A DNA stretch of 64,000 bases from an uncultured Bacilli bacterium (lineage in GTDB: Bacteria; Bacillota_I; Bacilli_A; RFN20; CAG-449), in the NCBI GenBank assembly GCA_944332075.1, contig CALVJL010000003.1, positions 62,001 to 126,000 on the forward strand, read 5' to 3'. A program made the translations under genes and the position numbers. The notes beneath the pieces are model-generated. The model was not told where the DNA came from. It did not search any database and worked only from the letters and a program-made list of their open reading frames with translations. Shown in pieces: positions 37,260 through 47,049 of this stretch. Each line of letters opens with the position of its first letter. Position 1 is the first letter of the stretch.

Positions 37260-38130
37260 TGATGTATCCTTTCTTTAAAAAATATTCTCTCACTTGATTC
37301 ATAATAAAGCGGATATCCGGATGAGCGCGCTCTGAGCAGCGCAATTCAAAAATTAATTTCCATTCTTGAATTGATGCAGTAACAACGATTTCAGTTTTTA
37401 ACGAATTCGGTAAAACGCTTCTTGCCACCTGCGGAGTTGTGACATTTAAGAGTTCAAAATAAGATTTTTCGGCGTTTTCCATCGCCTTAGTCCAAATTGG
37501 TAATCCTTCATCTGGTAAAGTAATCGGCTTAATAACAGAAATTTCATTATTGAACTTATCTTTTGAATAATTGCAATAGCGAGTCGATTCTTGTGAGTAA
37601 CTAGCTAAGCGATGGCGAACTAATTCATGAGTAACTCCGCGATCGGTAATCAAGCTAATAGTCACATATTGATGCATTTCTCTCTCGCTGGCTGATAAAA
37701 GTGAAAAGTCGGTTATTAATTCAATTTTAAACTCTTCTTCTCCGCGTTTTTTATCAAAAAGTAATGGGTAATTTTTTTCTAAGAAATAAGCGAAGGTTTT
37801 TAATTCGCTAGGAAAAACATCTTTTTGGTATTGCGTTAAAAATGCGCGGACATTAAATGAGACAAGAGGTTCGCTTTCGTATGAAAGATGAAAAAACGGA
37901 ACATCGATCTCTTTTAATATATGATAGTATGGTTCCTCTAAACGGAAACAAAAGTTATAATGCTCTAAAACTGAGCCATGGTTGTTAAGGCAGATTTTCT
38001 TAACAAATTGATAAGCGGAATCCTCAGTTATTTTATCCTCGGATTTATAACAAACTCTTCCGCACATCTCAATTTTTTGGTAAAGGCGGTTTTCCGTTAT
38101 TTCTTTAAAACTAGGACTGACGATTTTCAT
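37246..38130 (-). CDS. thyX: Flavin-dependent thymidylate synthase ThyX
   Basis: Makes dTMP from dUMP using FAD and methylenetetrahydrofolate. The ThyX motif RHRLASYSQESTRY (RHRxxSxxxxSxR type) is unmistakable, preceded by DRGVTHELV. Length is 294 residues, with a longer N-terminal part than the shortest ThyX proteins. The alternative ThyA was not seen in this window. It overlaps both neighbours (HAD gene by 4 nt, yceD by 14 nt), so it is translated as part of the division/pheST operon. Confidence 0.95.
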   Translation of the reverse strand: MKIVSPSFKEITENRLYQKIEMCGRVCYKSEDKITEDSAYQFVKKICLNNHGSVLEHYNFCFRLEEPYYHILKEIDVPFFHLSYESEPLVSFNVRAFLTQYQKDVFPSELKTFAYFLEKNYPLLFDKKRGEEEFKIELITDFSLLSASEREMHQYVTISLITDRGVTHELVRHRLASYSQESTRYCNYSKDKFNNEISVIKPITLPDEGLPIWTKAMENAEKSYFELLNVTTPQVARSVLPNSLKTEIVVTASIQEWKLIFELRCSERAHPDIRFIMNQVREYFLKKGYINEII

Positions 38131-38846
38131 TTAAATATTCTCCTAATATAATCATATAATTCCTGGCTAGTGCCCTTGTTAACAACATTTTTCTCATTTC
38201 CATGACGCGAAAGTAGGCAATCGGTTACTAAATATGTTTGACATCCGAGCATACTAGCGCACATATCTTCTTCGACATCATTGCCAATCATTAGCATTTC
38301 TTCTGGCTGAATTTTTAATCTCTCAAGAATTTCGTGATAATAATTTAAATCTGGTTTAATATAATGAAAGTCTTCGCCAAAAGTGACAAAAAGAAAATCA
38401 TTATAGTTGATATCACCCCATTGCATTCTCGCTAGAATCCCTTCATGCGGAAATAAAGGATTTGTCGCAATAATCATTTTGATATTTTTTTCTTTTAAAT
38501 ATTCAATTACTTTTTTTAAATTCGGATTACCAACGACTAAATCTTTGAGAGAATTAAAATCGGTTTGATAGTATTCGCTGACAAGTCTCTTCATTAAATC
38601 TTTATCAAAAGGAAAATAATTTTCTAATGCTTGATAAAATTTATCATAGGCTGAACTGCCATTATCGATTTTCAAAATATCTTCCATTGATTGCAAAAGT
38701 CCGTATCCAAACGTCTTTTCATCAATAGCGAGTTCGCTATGATTGCAAAGATATTTATATAATGATTTGAGATATGCTTTAATAAATTCTTTAATGGAAA
38801 AATCAATTAGTGTTCCATCAAGATCAAAAGCCACAACTTTAATCAT
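38127..38846 (-). CDS. HAD-superfamily hydrolase
   Basis: 239-residue phosphatase-type HAD protein with an alpha-helical cap. Motif I VVAFDLDGTLIDF (nucleophile Asp8), motif II IIATNP, motif III Lys in IKPDLNYYHEIL and motif IV MIGNDVEEDM are all present. The substrate cannot be told from sequence. It overlaps pheT and thyX by 4 nt each. Confidence 0.85.
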   Translation of the reverse strand: MIKVVAFDLDGTLIDFSIKEFIKAYLKSLYKYLCNHSELAIDEKTFGYGLLQSMEDILKIDNGSSAYDKFYQALENYFPFDKDLMKRLVSEYYQTDFNSLKDLVVGNPNLKKVIEYLKEKNIKMIIATNPLFPHEGILARMQWGDINYNDFLFVTFGEDFHYIKPDLNYYHEILERLKIQPEEMLMIGNDVEEDMCASMLGCQTYLVTDCLLSRHGNEKNVVNKGTSQELYDYIRRIFK

Positions 38847-41227
38847 GATCTTAAATAAGCTCCTAACTTTTTGTTAAGAACGCTAATAATTGTGTTTTCT
38901 AATGGATCAATATCACTATCAGATAAAGTCTTATCAAGTGATTGATAAGTAATACTTAAAGCTAATGACTTAAAGCCTTCTTCGATGTGTTCACCTTGAT
39001 ATACATCAAAAATTTCAACGTTCTTAACTAACGTCTTACCTTCTTTTTTAATCAACTTGACAACTTCTCCTGCGCTGATATCTGTCTTTAAAACAAAAGC
39101 ATAATCGCGTGAGATTGCTGGATAACGTGAAATTTTTTCCATCTTTTTTACCGATGTCTTTAATTCTAAGAATTTATCTAAATTTATATCAAGAATGTAG
39201 GTTTCACCGATATCTTCACTTAGCGAAGGATGAATTTCACCCATTACTCCGACTAATGTATTTCCAAAATAGATACCAGCCGAACGACCTGGATGGAGGT
39301 ATGGAGACTTAATTAAATTAATTTTATAACGATTCTCATCAATTGAAAGCAATGACATCATTGATTGGAAGAGTCCCGAAACATCGTAAAAATCATATTT
39401 GCGAGTTGCCATTTTTCCTCGAGAATAATCTTCACCTCTTAAAGCGATAGCTAATTCATTATATGATTGCTTATCGGTCGTAATTTCAGAAATCTCAAAG
39501 ATTGCCAAATTTTCATTTTGGTGAGCGATGTTATATTTTAAGACATTAATAAGCGAAGGTATTAACCCTCTTCTCATGACGGAATGGTCGCTAGTCATCG
39601 GGTTCATTACTTTTATTTCAGCATCCTCGTTTAAGAAAACTAATTGTTTGTTTTCTTCAGGTGAAACCAATGTATAGGTCATAACCTCGTGAAGCGAAAC
39701 AGCGATTAGATGTTCACGAATTCTTTTTAACAAGACTTTCTTTTCATCAAGTCCGCCTAAAGTTGTTTCCATGCTCGGCAAAGTCGCTTTAACTTTGTCT
39801 AATCCGAGAAGACGAATTACCTCTTCACTTAAATCAGCGTCGCAGTGTAAATCAATGCGGTAAGATGGAACGACAGCAGTAAATTTATCGCCGTCATCAA
39901 TAACTTCTATCTCTAATCTTTCTAAAGTATTTTTAATCTCTTCTTTAGTAAAATCGGTTCCAAGACGGCCGTTAATATATGAATATGTGCAAGCAATTTT
40001 TGTTTTGTCATGTGAAAGATGATCTTCATTAACCATTGCGCAAACAATTTTAGCATCGGCTAAGTCTTTTAAAAGTTGCACAGTCAAATTTAGAACATAC
40101 TCGGTTTGATGAGGATTAATCCCTTTAATAAAGTGCGCAGATGAATCAGAAGCTAAGCCTAAACGCTTGGAAGTTCTTCTGACATTTACCCCATTAAAGT
40201 AAGCAGCTTCAACCGCAATATTTTTTGTATTGGAATTAACTGCACAACTCTCGCTTCCCATAACTCCGCCAAGGCAACCAATCATTTTATCGTTTTTAAT
40301 AACGATATCACCTTTTTGTAATTGGTAAGTTTTTCCATCAAGAGCAGTGAATGGTCCTTCGTAATCGCTACTTACTTCAAAATTTTTCGAACCGAATAAA
40401 TCAAGATCATACATATGAAGAGGTTGTCCGGTAGTAACCATAATAAAATTACCAATATCAACAATATTATTAATTGAGCGGATTCCTTGTCCTTGCAAAG
40501 CTCTCTTAAGCCAAAGAGGAGATTCTTTTACTGTAAGGCCTTTGACTTCAGTTAAAGCGAATTGCTGACACTCATCAGTTGAAATTTTGACAGTTAAATC
40601 ACTCTTATCGGTTAAAATTTCTTTCATCTCCGGTAGAACAACTTTTCTTTGAAAAAGCGCGCCGAGCTCTTTAGCTAAGGCAAAAATTGATAAGCAGTCC
40701 GGACGATTAGCTAAAACATTGATGTCTAAAATGACATCATCAAGTCCTAAATATTCTAAAACGTTCTCATTTCCAACCACTGCATCGCTTGGAAGTTCTT
40801 CAATTCCGCTAAGTTGAGCTGGCGTTAACTCAGCTTTATCAACGCCGATTTCGTATAAAGCGCAGCACATTCCATTTGATTCGACATTTCTAATTTTTGA
40901 CTGTTTAATTTCAACATTATCAAATCCTAAATGTGCCCCAACCATTGCGACAATTACTTTTAAGCCAGTTCTGGCATTAGGTGCTCCACAAACAATTTGC
41001 TTAATTCCATATTTTGGTCCGAGATCAACTTTTAGAACATGCAAGTGATCAGAATCAGGATGTTTTTCACATTCTAAAATTTCACCGATTATTAGGTGAT
41101 CGGCCTTTGCTAAAGGTCTAATTTCTTCAACTTCAAGTTGAGCGAAGGTTAATTTATCCGCAATTTCTTCAGGAGTTAGATTGCTCAAATCAACATATTT
41201 TTTTAATAAATTTAAACTTGCTCTCAT
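38843..41227 (-). CDS. pheT: Phenylalanyl-tRNA synthetase beta subunit
   Basis: 794 residues. The N-terminal OB-type tRNA-binding domain contains HLIIGEILECEKHPDSDHLHVLKVDLG; the B3/B4 editing domain (about 210-390), B5 domain and class II-like core follow, and the C-terminus is the anticodon-binding FDX-ACB domain (ISRYPAISRDYAFVL). Length is typical. It follows pheS by 2 nt. Confidence 0.96.
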   Translation of the reverse strand: MRASLNLLKKYVDLSNLTPEEIADKLTFAQLEVEEIRPLAKADHLIIGEILECEKHPDSDHLHVLKVDLGPKYGIKQIVCGAPNARTGLKVIVAMVGAHLGFDNVEIKQSKIRNVESNGMCCALYEIGVDKAELTPAQLSGIEELPSDAVVGNENVLEYLGLDDVILDINVLANRPDCLSIFALAKELGALFQRKVVLPEMKEILTDKSDLTVKISTDECQQFALTEVKGLTVKESPLWLKRALQGQGIRSINNIVDIGNFIMVTTGQPLHMYDLDLFGSKNFEVSSDYEGPFTALDGKTYQLQKGDIVIKNDKMIGCLGGVMGSESCAVNSNTKNIAVEAAYFNGVNVRRTSKRLGLASDSSAHFIKGINPHQTEYVLNLTVQLLKDLADAKIVCAMVNEDHLSHDKTKIACTYSYINGRLGTDFTKEEIKNTLERLEIEVIDDGDKFTAVVPSYRIDLHCDADLSEEVIRLLGLDKVKATLPSMETTLGGLDEKKVLLKRIREHLIAVSLHEVMTYTLVSPEENKQLVFLNEDAEIKVMNPMTSDHSVMRRGLIPSLINVLKYNIAHQNENLAIFEISEITTDKQSYNELAIALRGEDYSRGKMATRKYDFYDVSGLFQSMMSLLSIDENRYKINLIKSPYLHPGRSAGIYFGNTLVGVMGEIHPSLSEDIGETYILDINLDKFLELKTSVKKMEKISRYPAISRDYAFVLKTDISAGEVVKLIKKEGKTLVKNVEIFDVYQGEHIEEGFKSLALSITYQSLDKTLSDSDIDPLENTIISVLNKKLGAYLRS

Positions 41228-41229
41228 AA

Positions 41230-42264
41230 TTACTCCTTATCAAATTGTTTGAGGAATCTCAAATCGTTAGTATAGAATCGGCGAATATCATCAACGCCAA
41301 ATTTTAACATAGCTGTTCTTTCAATACCAATTCCAAAGGCAAATCCTTGATAAACTTTAGTATCAAATCCACACATTTCTAGGACATGTGGATGAACCAT
41401 TCCTGCACCGAGAATTTCAATCCAGCCAGTTCCTTTACAAAGTGAGCAGCCTTTTCCTCCGCATTCAAAACAGGAAATATCAACTTCAACAGATGGTTCG
41501 GTAAAAGGGAAATATGATGATCTCATTCTAATTTTTCTCTTTTCACCAAACATTTTTTTAGCGAATAATTCTAAAGTTCCTAATAAATCACCAAGTGAAA
41601 TATTCTTATCGATAACTAAGCCTTCAATTTGACCAAATTGATGAGAATGGGTTGCATCGTCATCGCGGCGATACACTTTACCAGGAGAAATAATTTTAAT
41701 TGGACCAACTCCATGTTTGGCTAACATAACTCTAGCCTGAACTGGTGAAGTTTGACTACGTAAAAGGTTATTATCGTCAATAAAGAAGGTGTCCTGCATA
41801 TCGCGAGCCGGGTGATCCTTTGGTACATTTAATAATTCAAAATTAAAGTGATCAGTTTCTTTTTCCGGACCTTCTACTATTTGATATCCCATAGAAGTGA
41901 AAATATCACTAATTTCATCAACGATGGTAGTAAAAAGATGCTTTGAACCGCGTAAATAATTTCTTGGAGTTAATGTAATATCAATTTTTTCTTTTTCAAG
42001 TTTTTCTTCAAGAGCCTTTTTAGCTAAATCTTCTTTTTTTGCTTCTAAAGCAGAATTAATATCATTCTTTGAAGTATTGATTAATTGTCCAAATGCAGCT
42101 TTTTCATCTTTAGAAAGTTCTTTCATATGGCTCATAAAAGACATTAATTCACTTTTCTTTGAAAGATATAAATTTCTAATATCGTTTAATTTATCAAGAT
42201 TATCAGCATTAGCAATAGCTTGTTTTGCTTCGCTAACAATTTGTAAGATTCTTTTTTCCTTCAT
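41230..42264 (-). CDS. pheS: Phenylalanyl-tRNA synthetase alpha subunit
   Basis: 344-residue catalytic subunit of PheRS. An N-terminal coiled coil (about 1-90) precedes the class II core: [33 protein letters not shown] (motif 2) and [22 protein letters not shown] (motif 3). A Cys-rich insertion [14 protein letters not shown] is present. It follows ftsZ by 2 nt. Location of pheST inside a cell-division operon is unusual. Confidence 0.96.
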   Translation of the reverse strand: MKEKRILQIVSEAKQAIANADNLDKLNDIRNLYLSKKSELMSFMSHMKELSKDEKAAFGQLINTSKNDINSALEAKKEDLAKKALEEKLEKEKIDITLTPRNYLRGSKHLFTTIVDEISDIFTSMGYQIVEGPEKETDHFNFELLNVPKDHPARDMQDTFFIDDNNLLRSQTSPVQARVMLAKHGVGPIKIISPGKVYRRDDDATHSHQFGQIEGLVIDKNISLGDLLGTLELFAKKMFGEKRKIRMRSSYFPFTEPSVEVDISCFECGGKGCSLCKGTGWIEILGAGMVHPHVLEMCGFDTKVYQGFAFGIGIERTAMLKFGVDDIRRFYTNDLRFLKQFDKE

Positions 42265-42266
42265 AA

Positions 42267-43394
42267 CTATTCCTCATCGCTATTTTGTTCTTTTTTCTGA
42301 TTAAGGAAAAATGGGAGAACATTATCATCTTCCTCTTCATCAGCATCTTGATGATCAACCGGTTGAGCGATAACTGTTTCATTATTCTCAGCTAACGGAT
42401 CAAATTCGCTATCAAATTCTGTAGCGACAATAGAGATTAACATTTCGTCATTAAGTTCATCGTTCATCTGAACACCAAAAATAATATTTGGAGTATTTTC
42501 TGAAGCTGATGTTATATAATCAATAGCTTCTTTAACCTCATCAAGGGAAACATTCGTTCCGCAAGTGACATTAGCAATAATTGAATGCGAACCTTTAATT
42601 GAAGCTTCAAGCAATGGTGAAAGTAAAGCGCTAGACGCAGCATCTGTAGCTTTTTTCGGTCCCTTACCAGAGCCAAAACCGATAAGTGCTAAACCCTTGC
42701 CTTCAAGTGTTGCTTTAACATCAGCAAAGTCAAGGTTGATAACTCCTGGTAAAACAATTAAATCGGTAATAGTTTTAACTGCTTGTACTAAGACGCGATC
42801 AGCTTCAGCAAAGGCTTCTTTAAATGGACGAGTACCATTCATCATCATCAATTTATCGTTGCTTACTATAATAATTGCATCGACATATTGTTTTAAATCA
42901 TTGATTCCATCAATAGCATTTTTTCTACGTTTTTCGCCTTCAAAAGAGAATGGTCTAGTGACGATAGCAACGGTTAATGCTCCGACATCTTTTGCAATTT
43001 TAGCTACGACAGGAGCAGCACCAGTACCAGTTCCACCGCCCATTCCAGCAGCGATGAAAACCATATTAGCACCTTCAAGAATTTCTCTAATTTCTTTTTC
43101 AGAAGCTTCAGCGGCGATTTTACCAACTTTTGGATTACCGCCAGCACCTAAACCATGAGTAACGTCTTTTCCTAAGATTAACTTATGTTCCGCTTTTGAT
43201 GAAGCTAACGCTTGAGCATCAGTATTGCAGGCATAAAAAGTAACACCTAATAAATTTTCAGCGACCATTTGATTAACAGCGTTTGATCCGCCACCACCGC
43301 AGCCGATGACAACAATTCGCGCTACCGGCTCTAATGCGGAGAAGGATTCTTCCTTTTTTGTTTCTTCAACTTGTTGTAATGTATATTCGTCCAT
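42267..43394 (-). CDS. ftsZ: Cell division protein FtsZ
   Basis: Tubulin-like GTPase that forms the division ring. The GTP-binding residues are visible: [14 protein letters not shown], the tubulin signature [30 protein letters not shown] and [11 protein letters not shown] (T7 loop). After an acidic linker, VLPFFLNQ resembles the C-terminal peptide that binds FtsA. Length is 375 residues, normal. It lies directly after ftsA. Confidence 0.97.
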   Translation of the reverse strand: MDEYTLQQVEETKKEESFSALEPVARIVVIGCGGGGSNAVNQMVAENLLGVTFYACNTDAQALASSKAEHKLILGKDVTHGLGAGGNPKVGKIAAEASEKEIREILEGANMVFIAAGMGGGTGTGAAPVVAKIAKDVGALTVAIVTRPFSFEGEKRRKNAIDGINDLKQYVDAIIIVSNDKLMMMNGTRPFKEAFAEADRVLVQAVKTITDLIVLPGVINLDFADVKATLEGKGLALIGFGSGKGPKKATDAASSALLSPLLEASIKGSHSIIANVTCGTNVSLDEVKEAIDYITSASENTPNIIFGVQMNDELNDEMLISIVATEFDSEFDPLAENNETVIAQPVDHQDADEEEDDNVLPFFLNQKKEQNSDEE

Positions 43395-43408
43395 AAATCT
43401 ATCTCCCC

Positions 43409-44611
43409 CTATAATTCTTCATCGAATTTATAATTTTGTTTTTTGCTAACTTTTTTATTATCAACGCGGGTTATGGAAGAAGTAATAGTTTCTTCCTCAA
43501 CAACTGGTGTTCGCTTTGATTCGTATTTTATTATTCCGAGAACGGAAATCATGTTTTTATTGCGCGCTCCGATATTTTCCATATCGAAATTTAATACTGT
43601 CCGATTAAGCGCATTAGCTAAAAGCATGTAGAAGTTATTGAGATTGCTCGTTCCACCGATAACGATTAGCGGCAAATTCTCACTACCTTCAAAATCACTT
43701 TCTAAGAGATCTCTTACTTTTTCTAGATTTCTCTTAAGCACATCTTTAATTGCTTGACGCAAATCGTCAAAGGTGATTTTGCCTTCAATATATAATGGGA
43801 ATGCAGGCGACTTTTCCATTCCATAGCGACATTTTAATAATTCAGCTTCGTTATAGGAAAGGTTAAATCTTCGACCTATTTCATTTGTAATATCATCTCC
43901 GCCGAAAAGAATTGTCTTACTATCAATAACTTGTGTTTTATTGTGAACAAAGGAAACTGTCGTTAATTGATAACCAATATCGAGTAAAATATATGACTCC
44001 GGCATTTTCGCTTTAGTTGAAAGATATAATGCTGCGGCATGAGATGATGGAACAAGATGTTTTAAAGTCAAACCGCTTTGGGAAATTAGATGCTTGACAG
44101 CATTAACAAGCGGCGTATCTAGAGCATAAATCGCGCCATGTAAAGAAAGTGACTGCGATATTTTTCCAAGAGGTTCTTCATCATAACGCTCTGTTTCATT
44201 GATGATATAAGTATCCGGCACAATATCAATAATTGTTAAATCCTTATATAGCGAAGCATTACTCTTTTTCATCGCCGTTAAGATATTCATCGTATCGACA
44301 TGTTGAATAACATTGTTTCCGTCAACGGTGATTGTTGTTCCGGTATCAACTTTACAAAGCATATTAATTGACGGCAAAGCAACGGTTACATCAGTAAAAT
44401 GAATTTTTAAGTGATCCTCAATTTCTTTAACAACGCTTTGAAAAGTTTTCAAAACTAAAGGCTCATCAATAATCATGCCGTTTTTTAAACCGTGGCAATC
44501 AGCTTCAACTTTATCAAGTACATAAATTTGATTATTGAGACAAAAACCGGCTAGGCATTTAATTGCCCGTGAAGTGAATTCAACTCCAAGATAATAATTG
44601 CTATTCTCCAT
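43409..44611 (-). CDS. ftsA: Cell division protein FtsA
   Basis: Actin-like protein tethering FtsZ to the membrane. YYLGVEFTSRAIKCLAG is the phosphate-1 loop; ESYILLDIGYQLTTVSFV the phosphate-2 loop, and LPLIVIGGTSNLNNF the adenosine motif. The C-terminus (KKVSKKQNYKFDEEL) is poor in the usual membrane-targeting amphipathic helix. Start ATG 44611 (MENSNYY) has GGAGG 10 nt upstream; three upstream codons starting with TTG overlap it. Length is 400 residues. The start overlaps ftsQ by 11 nt. Confidence 0.9.
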   Translation of the reverse strand: MENSNYYLGVEFTSRAIKCLAGFCLNNQIYVLDKVEADCHGLKNGMIIDEPLVLKTFQSVVKEIEDHLKIHFTDVTVALPSINMLCKVDTGTTITVDGNNVIQHVDTMNILTAMKKSNASLYKDLTIIDIVPDTYIINETERYDEEPLGKISQSLSLHGAIYALDTPLVNAVKHLISQSGLTLKHLVPSSHAAALYLSTKAKMPESYILLDIGYQLTTVSFVHNKTQVIDSKTILFGGDDITNEIGRRFNLSYNEAELLKCRYGMEKSPAFPLYIEGKITFDDLRQAIKDVLKRNLEKVRDLLESDFEGSENLPLIVIGGTSNLNNFYMLLANALNRTVLNFDMENIGARNKNMISVLGIIKYESKRTPVVEEETITSSITRVDNKKVSKKQNYKFDEEL

Positions 44612-45422
44612 CTTTATCAAGCCTCCATTCTGAAGTAATTTCCTGGTTATTGTTTACTAAGCGAAAATATAACGAATAATATTTAATTTGTTGATTTCCA
44701 AAACTACTTTGGGATAATACCATTTTACTTTTATCTATTTCGTTATATACATTTAGAACATTATTTTTTCTTAATTGTCCGAGATAATAACTTAAGGAAA
44801 ATTCATCATCAAAACTGAATCTTACCCTGATAAAATTATCATCTGCAAATGAGTAATAAAAATAAAATTCCCCATCATACTGCGATAAAGAAATATATTC
44901 AGAATTTTTTTCTAAAGCGTTGAGATTTGCCGAAATGATTAAAGATTTTTCGTAAGAAGTCAAATCAGTTGGCACCTCACCTAAAAATTCTGGAGCGAGA
45001 AGGCTTTGCTGCTGATAGTAATCGTTTGTAGAACCTTCAACTACTTCCCCATCATACAAATAGCAAGAAGAGTCATTAACAAACGAAACAGCTTTTTCTA
45101 AAAAACTAATTTTGAAAGTTAACGGATTTAGAGTCACATCAATATTAGTTAATTCGCTATGAGACTTTAATTTTGTCTCAATATCTTTGCTATTTAAGGA
45201 AAAAACGGACGTGTTTTCATCAATATCTAGATAATTAAGAATTCTTTCCTTGTTTAAAGCGATACCTCCATCAATTATTAGTTTTCCCGCCTTCGAAGTT
45301 GGTGATAGCAGATACAAAAGCAAGCAAAGAAACATCGCTATTACAAAGGCAAAGCGAACAAAAAAATTGACTAACTCTCGACGATTTTTTTTCTTCACTA
45401 AAATCTGATAAGAATTTTCCAT
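44601..45422 (-). CDS. ftsQ: FtsQ/DivIB-type division protein with POTRA domain
   Basis: 273-residue bitopic protein: basic N-terminus, one membrane helix (about residues 19-41), then an external POTRA-like domain (LIIDGGIALNKERILNYLDIDENTSVFSLNSKDIETKLKSH, ITVTLNP-type strand and FLEKAVSFV) and a beta domain. The position before ftsA-ftsZ supports FtsQ/DivIB. ATG 45422 (MENSYQIL) is 7 nt after AAAGGT. Confidence 0.75.
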   Translation of the reverse strand: MENSYQILVKKKNRRELVNFFVRFAFVIAMFLCLLLYLLSPTSKAGKLIIDGGIALNKERILNYLDIDENTSVFSLNSKDIETKLKSHSELTNIDVTLNPLTFKISFLEKAVSFVNDSSCYLYDGEVVEGSTNDYYQQQSLLAPEFLGEVPTDLTSYEKSLIISANLNALEKNSEYISLSQYDGEFYFYYSFADDNFIRVRFSFDDEFSLSYYLGQLRKNNVLNVYNEIDKSKMVLSQSSFGNQQIKYYSLYFRLVNNNQEITSEWRLDKDGE

Positions 45423-45474
45423 ACCCAGTACCTTTTTTAATCTTACCATAATTAAAAGTAAAAAGTTTATCTTT

Positions 45475-47007
45475 TTAAGGTTTAATTTTGATAATTCTTA
45501 ATTGAGGAGTAATATGCGAGTTAAACACGTTTTTTTCTAAATTTCCTAAAAGCAAGCAAGTCTCCGCATTTTCCGGTTTTTTCATATTGAAACCAATAGC
45601 AGAAAATGACTGATTATTGACTTTTAGGTGTTGATTTTCTTTACCAATTGGCGACAAAAAAGATGTATTGATTCTAATGCCGAGCAATGGTTCAGGGAAT
45701 CCTTGTCCAAATGGTTTAAAAGTTTCAATTGTTTGAATATTTTCTAATGTAATTTCATTTTCTGAAATATCAATATATTCATCATCTTTTTCTTCAATGA
45801 CTTGTTTTTTCATGAAAAGATTGCCAGTTTCTATAAAGCTCGTTAAATCTTCTTTTTTTAAAGATAATCCCCCTGCGCTATGATGTCCGCCACCAGTCAA
45901 TAAATAAGATTTTTCTTCTTCAAGCAAAGAAAGAATATTAAAATCATTCGCAGTGCGAATTGATCCTTTAATAACTCCCTTTTCACTAGAATCAGTTAAA
46001 ACAATTGAAACTTTGTGATACAAATTTGCTAGTTGACCGGCCAAAAGACCAACAAGCCCCTCTTTCAAATCTTTTTTATAATACACAATCAAATGCGCAT
46101 CTTTAAAATCCGGTAGAAGTTTAATTTCTTGTCGCAAGAGAATTTTTCTTTTCTCATTAACCGCGATAATTTCCTCGGCAATATTTGAATCATCATTCAA
46201 AACAAATTCGACTAACCGAGATATTACGGCTTTTTCCAACATTCTGCCATATGCATTAAGTTTTGGTATAATATCAAATCCTAAAACTTTTTCATCGATA
46301 TATGCCTGATTAGTCAATTTCCATAAACTGTTATTCTTATTAGAATTTAAAGCTTTTATTCCTAATCTTACTAATATGCGGTTATAAGATTTTAATTCCA
46401 TCATATCGGAAATTGTAGCCGTCATCGCTAGGATTAAATTTTTTTCGTCGATTCCATCAAGAAGCAATCGCGAGACCATAAATGCGACATAAGAAGCACA
46501 ATTAAGAACATTTTTTTCCTTTTTTAAATACGGATGAACAATAATTGCTCGCTGATCAGGACTTCTTTCAAAATCATGATGATCAAGTATTAAAACTTTA
46601 ATTTCCCTATCCAAGAGAAAATGTACCGCTTCATCTTGGTGAACACCATTGTCGACCAAAATTACCAAATTATACCCTTTATCAGCAATTTGTTGAGCCC
46701 GTGTAAGATTAATACCATAACCATCAACATAACGCGACGGCAAATAATATCCTCTTTTTCCCCCAAGCAAATTCAAAGTATTAACCATTATCGATGTTGA
46801 GCAAATTCCGTCGACATCATAATCTCCATATACCATTATTTTTTTATTCTTTGATAATGCATTCTTGATTAAGGATGCAGCTTCTTGAATGTTTAAAAAA
46901 TTATTAGGGTCTTCTAAATCAAATGTATCGATATCCCGGGTCATTACCTCATATTCTTGCGATGAAAGATGGTAATAATTTAAAAGTTTTTCTAAGAATG
47001 AATTCAT
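45475..47007 (-). CDS. recJ: Single-stranded-DNA-specific exonuclease RecJ
   Basis: DHH-family 5'-3' exonuclease. Motif I MVYGDYDVDGICSTSI, motif III LILDHHDFE and the DHHA1 signature LTGGGHHSAGGLSLKKEDL are present; the last part (FGQGFPEPLLGI, then ending in PQLRIIKIKP) is the OB-fold typical of RecJ. At 510 residues it is shorter than most RecJ proteins (about 560-780), mainly by lacking a C-terminal extension. Confidence 0.88.
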   Translation of the reverse strand: MNSFLEKLLNYYHLSSQEYEVMTRDIDTFDLEDPNNFLNIQEAASLIKNALSKNKKIMVYGDYDVDGICSTSIMVNTLNLLGGKRGYYLPSRYVDGYGINLTRAQQIADKGYNLVILVDNGVHQDEAVHFLLDREIKVLILDHHDFERSPDQRAIIVHPYLKKEKNVLNCASYVAFMVSRLLLDGIDEKNLILAMTATISDMMELKSYNRILVRLGIKALNSNKNNSLWKLTNQAYIDEKVLGFDIIPKLNAYGRMLEKAVISRLVEFVLNDDSNIAEEIIAVNEKRKILLRQEIKLLPDFKDAHLIVYYKKDLKEGLVGLLAGQLANLYHKVSIVLTDSSEKGVIKGSIRTANDFNILSLLEEEKSYLLTGGGHHSAGGLSLKKEDLTSFIETGNLFMKKQVIEEKDDEYIDISENEITLENIQTIETFKPFGQGFPEPLLGIRINTSFLSPIGKENQHLKVNNQSFSAIGFNMKKPENAETCLLLGNLEKNVFNSHITPQLRIIKIKP

Positions 47008-47024
47008 CGTTTTTTCCTCAAAAA

Positions 47025-47044
47025 AAGGTCGCAGAAGCGACCTT
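47025..47044 (-). terminator. Rho-independent terminator of secDF
   Basis: On the minus strand AAGGTCGC (47044-47037) pairs with GCGACCTT (47032-47025) around TTCT, followed by TTTTT. It separates secDF from recJ. Confidence 0.9.
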
Positions 47045-47049
47045 ATTTA

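Noticed and set aside
42565-43158. 197-codon open frame on the + strand
   Set aside because: It lies antisense within ftsZ, with low-complexity Ala/Pro/Ser composition caused by the reversed FtsZ codons.
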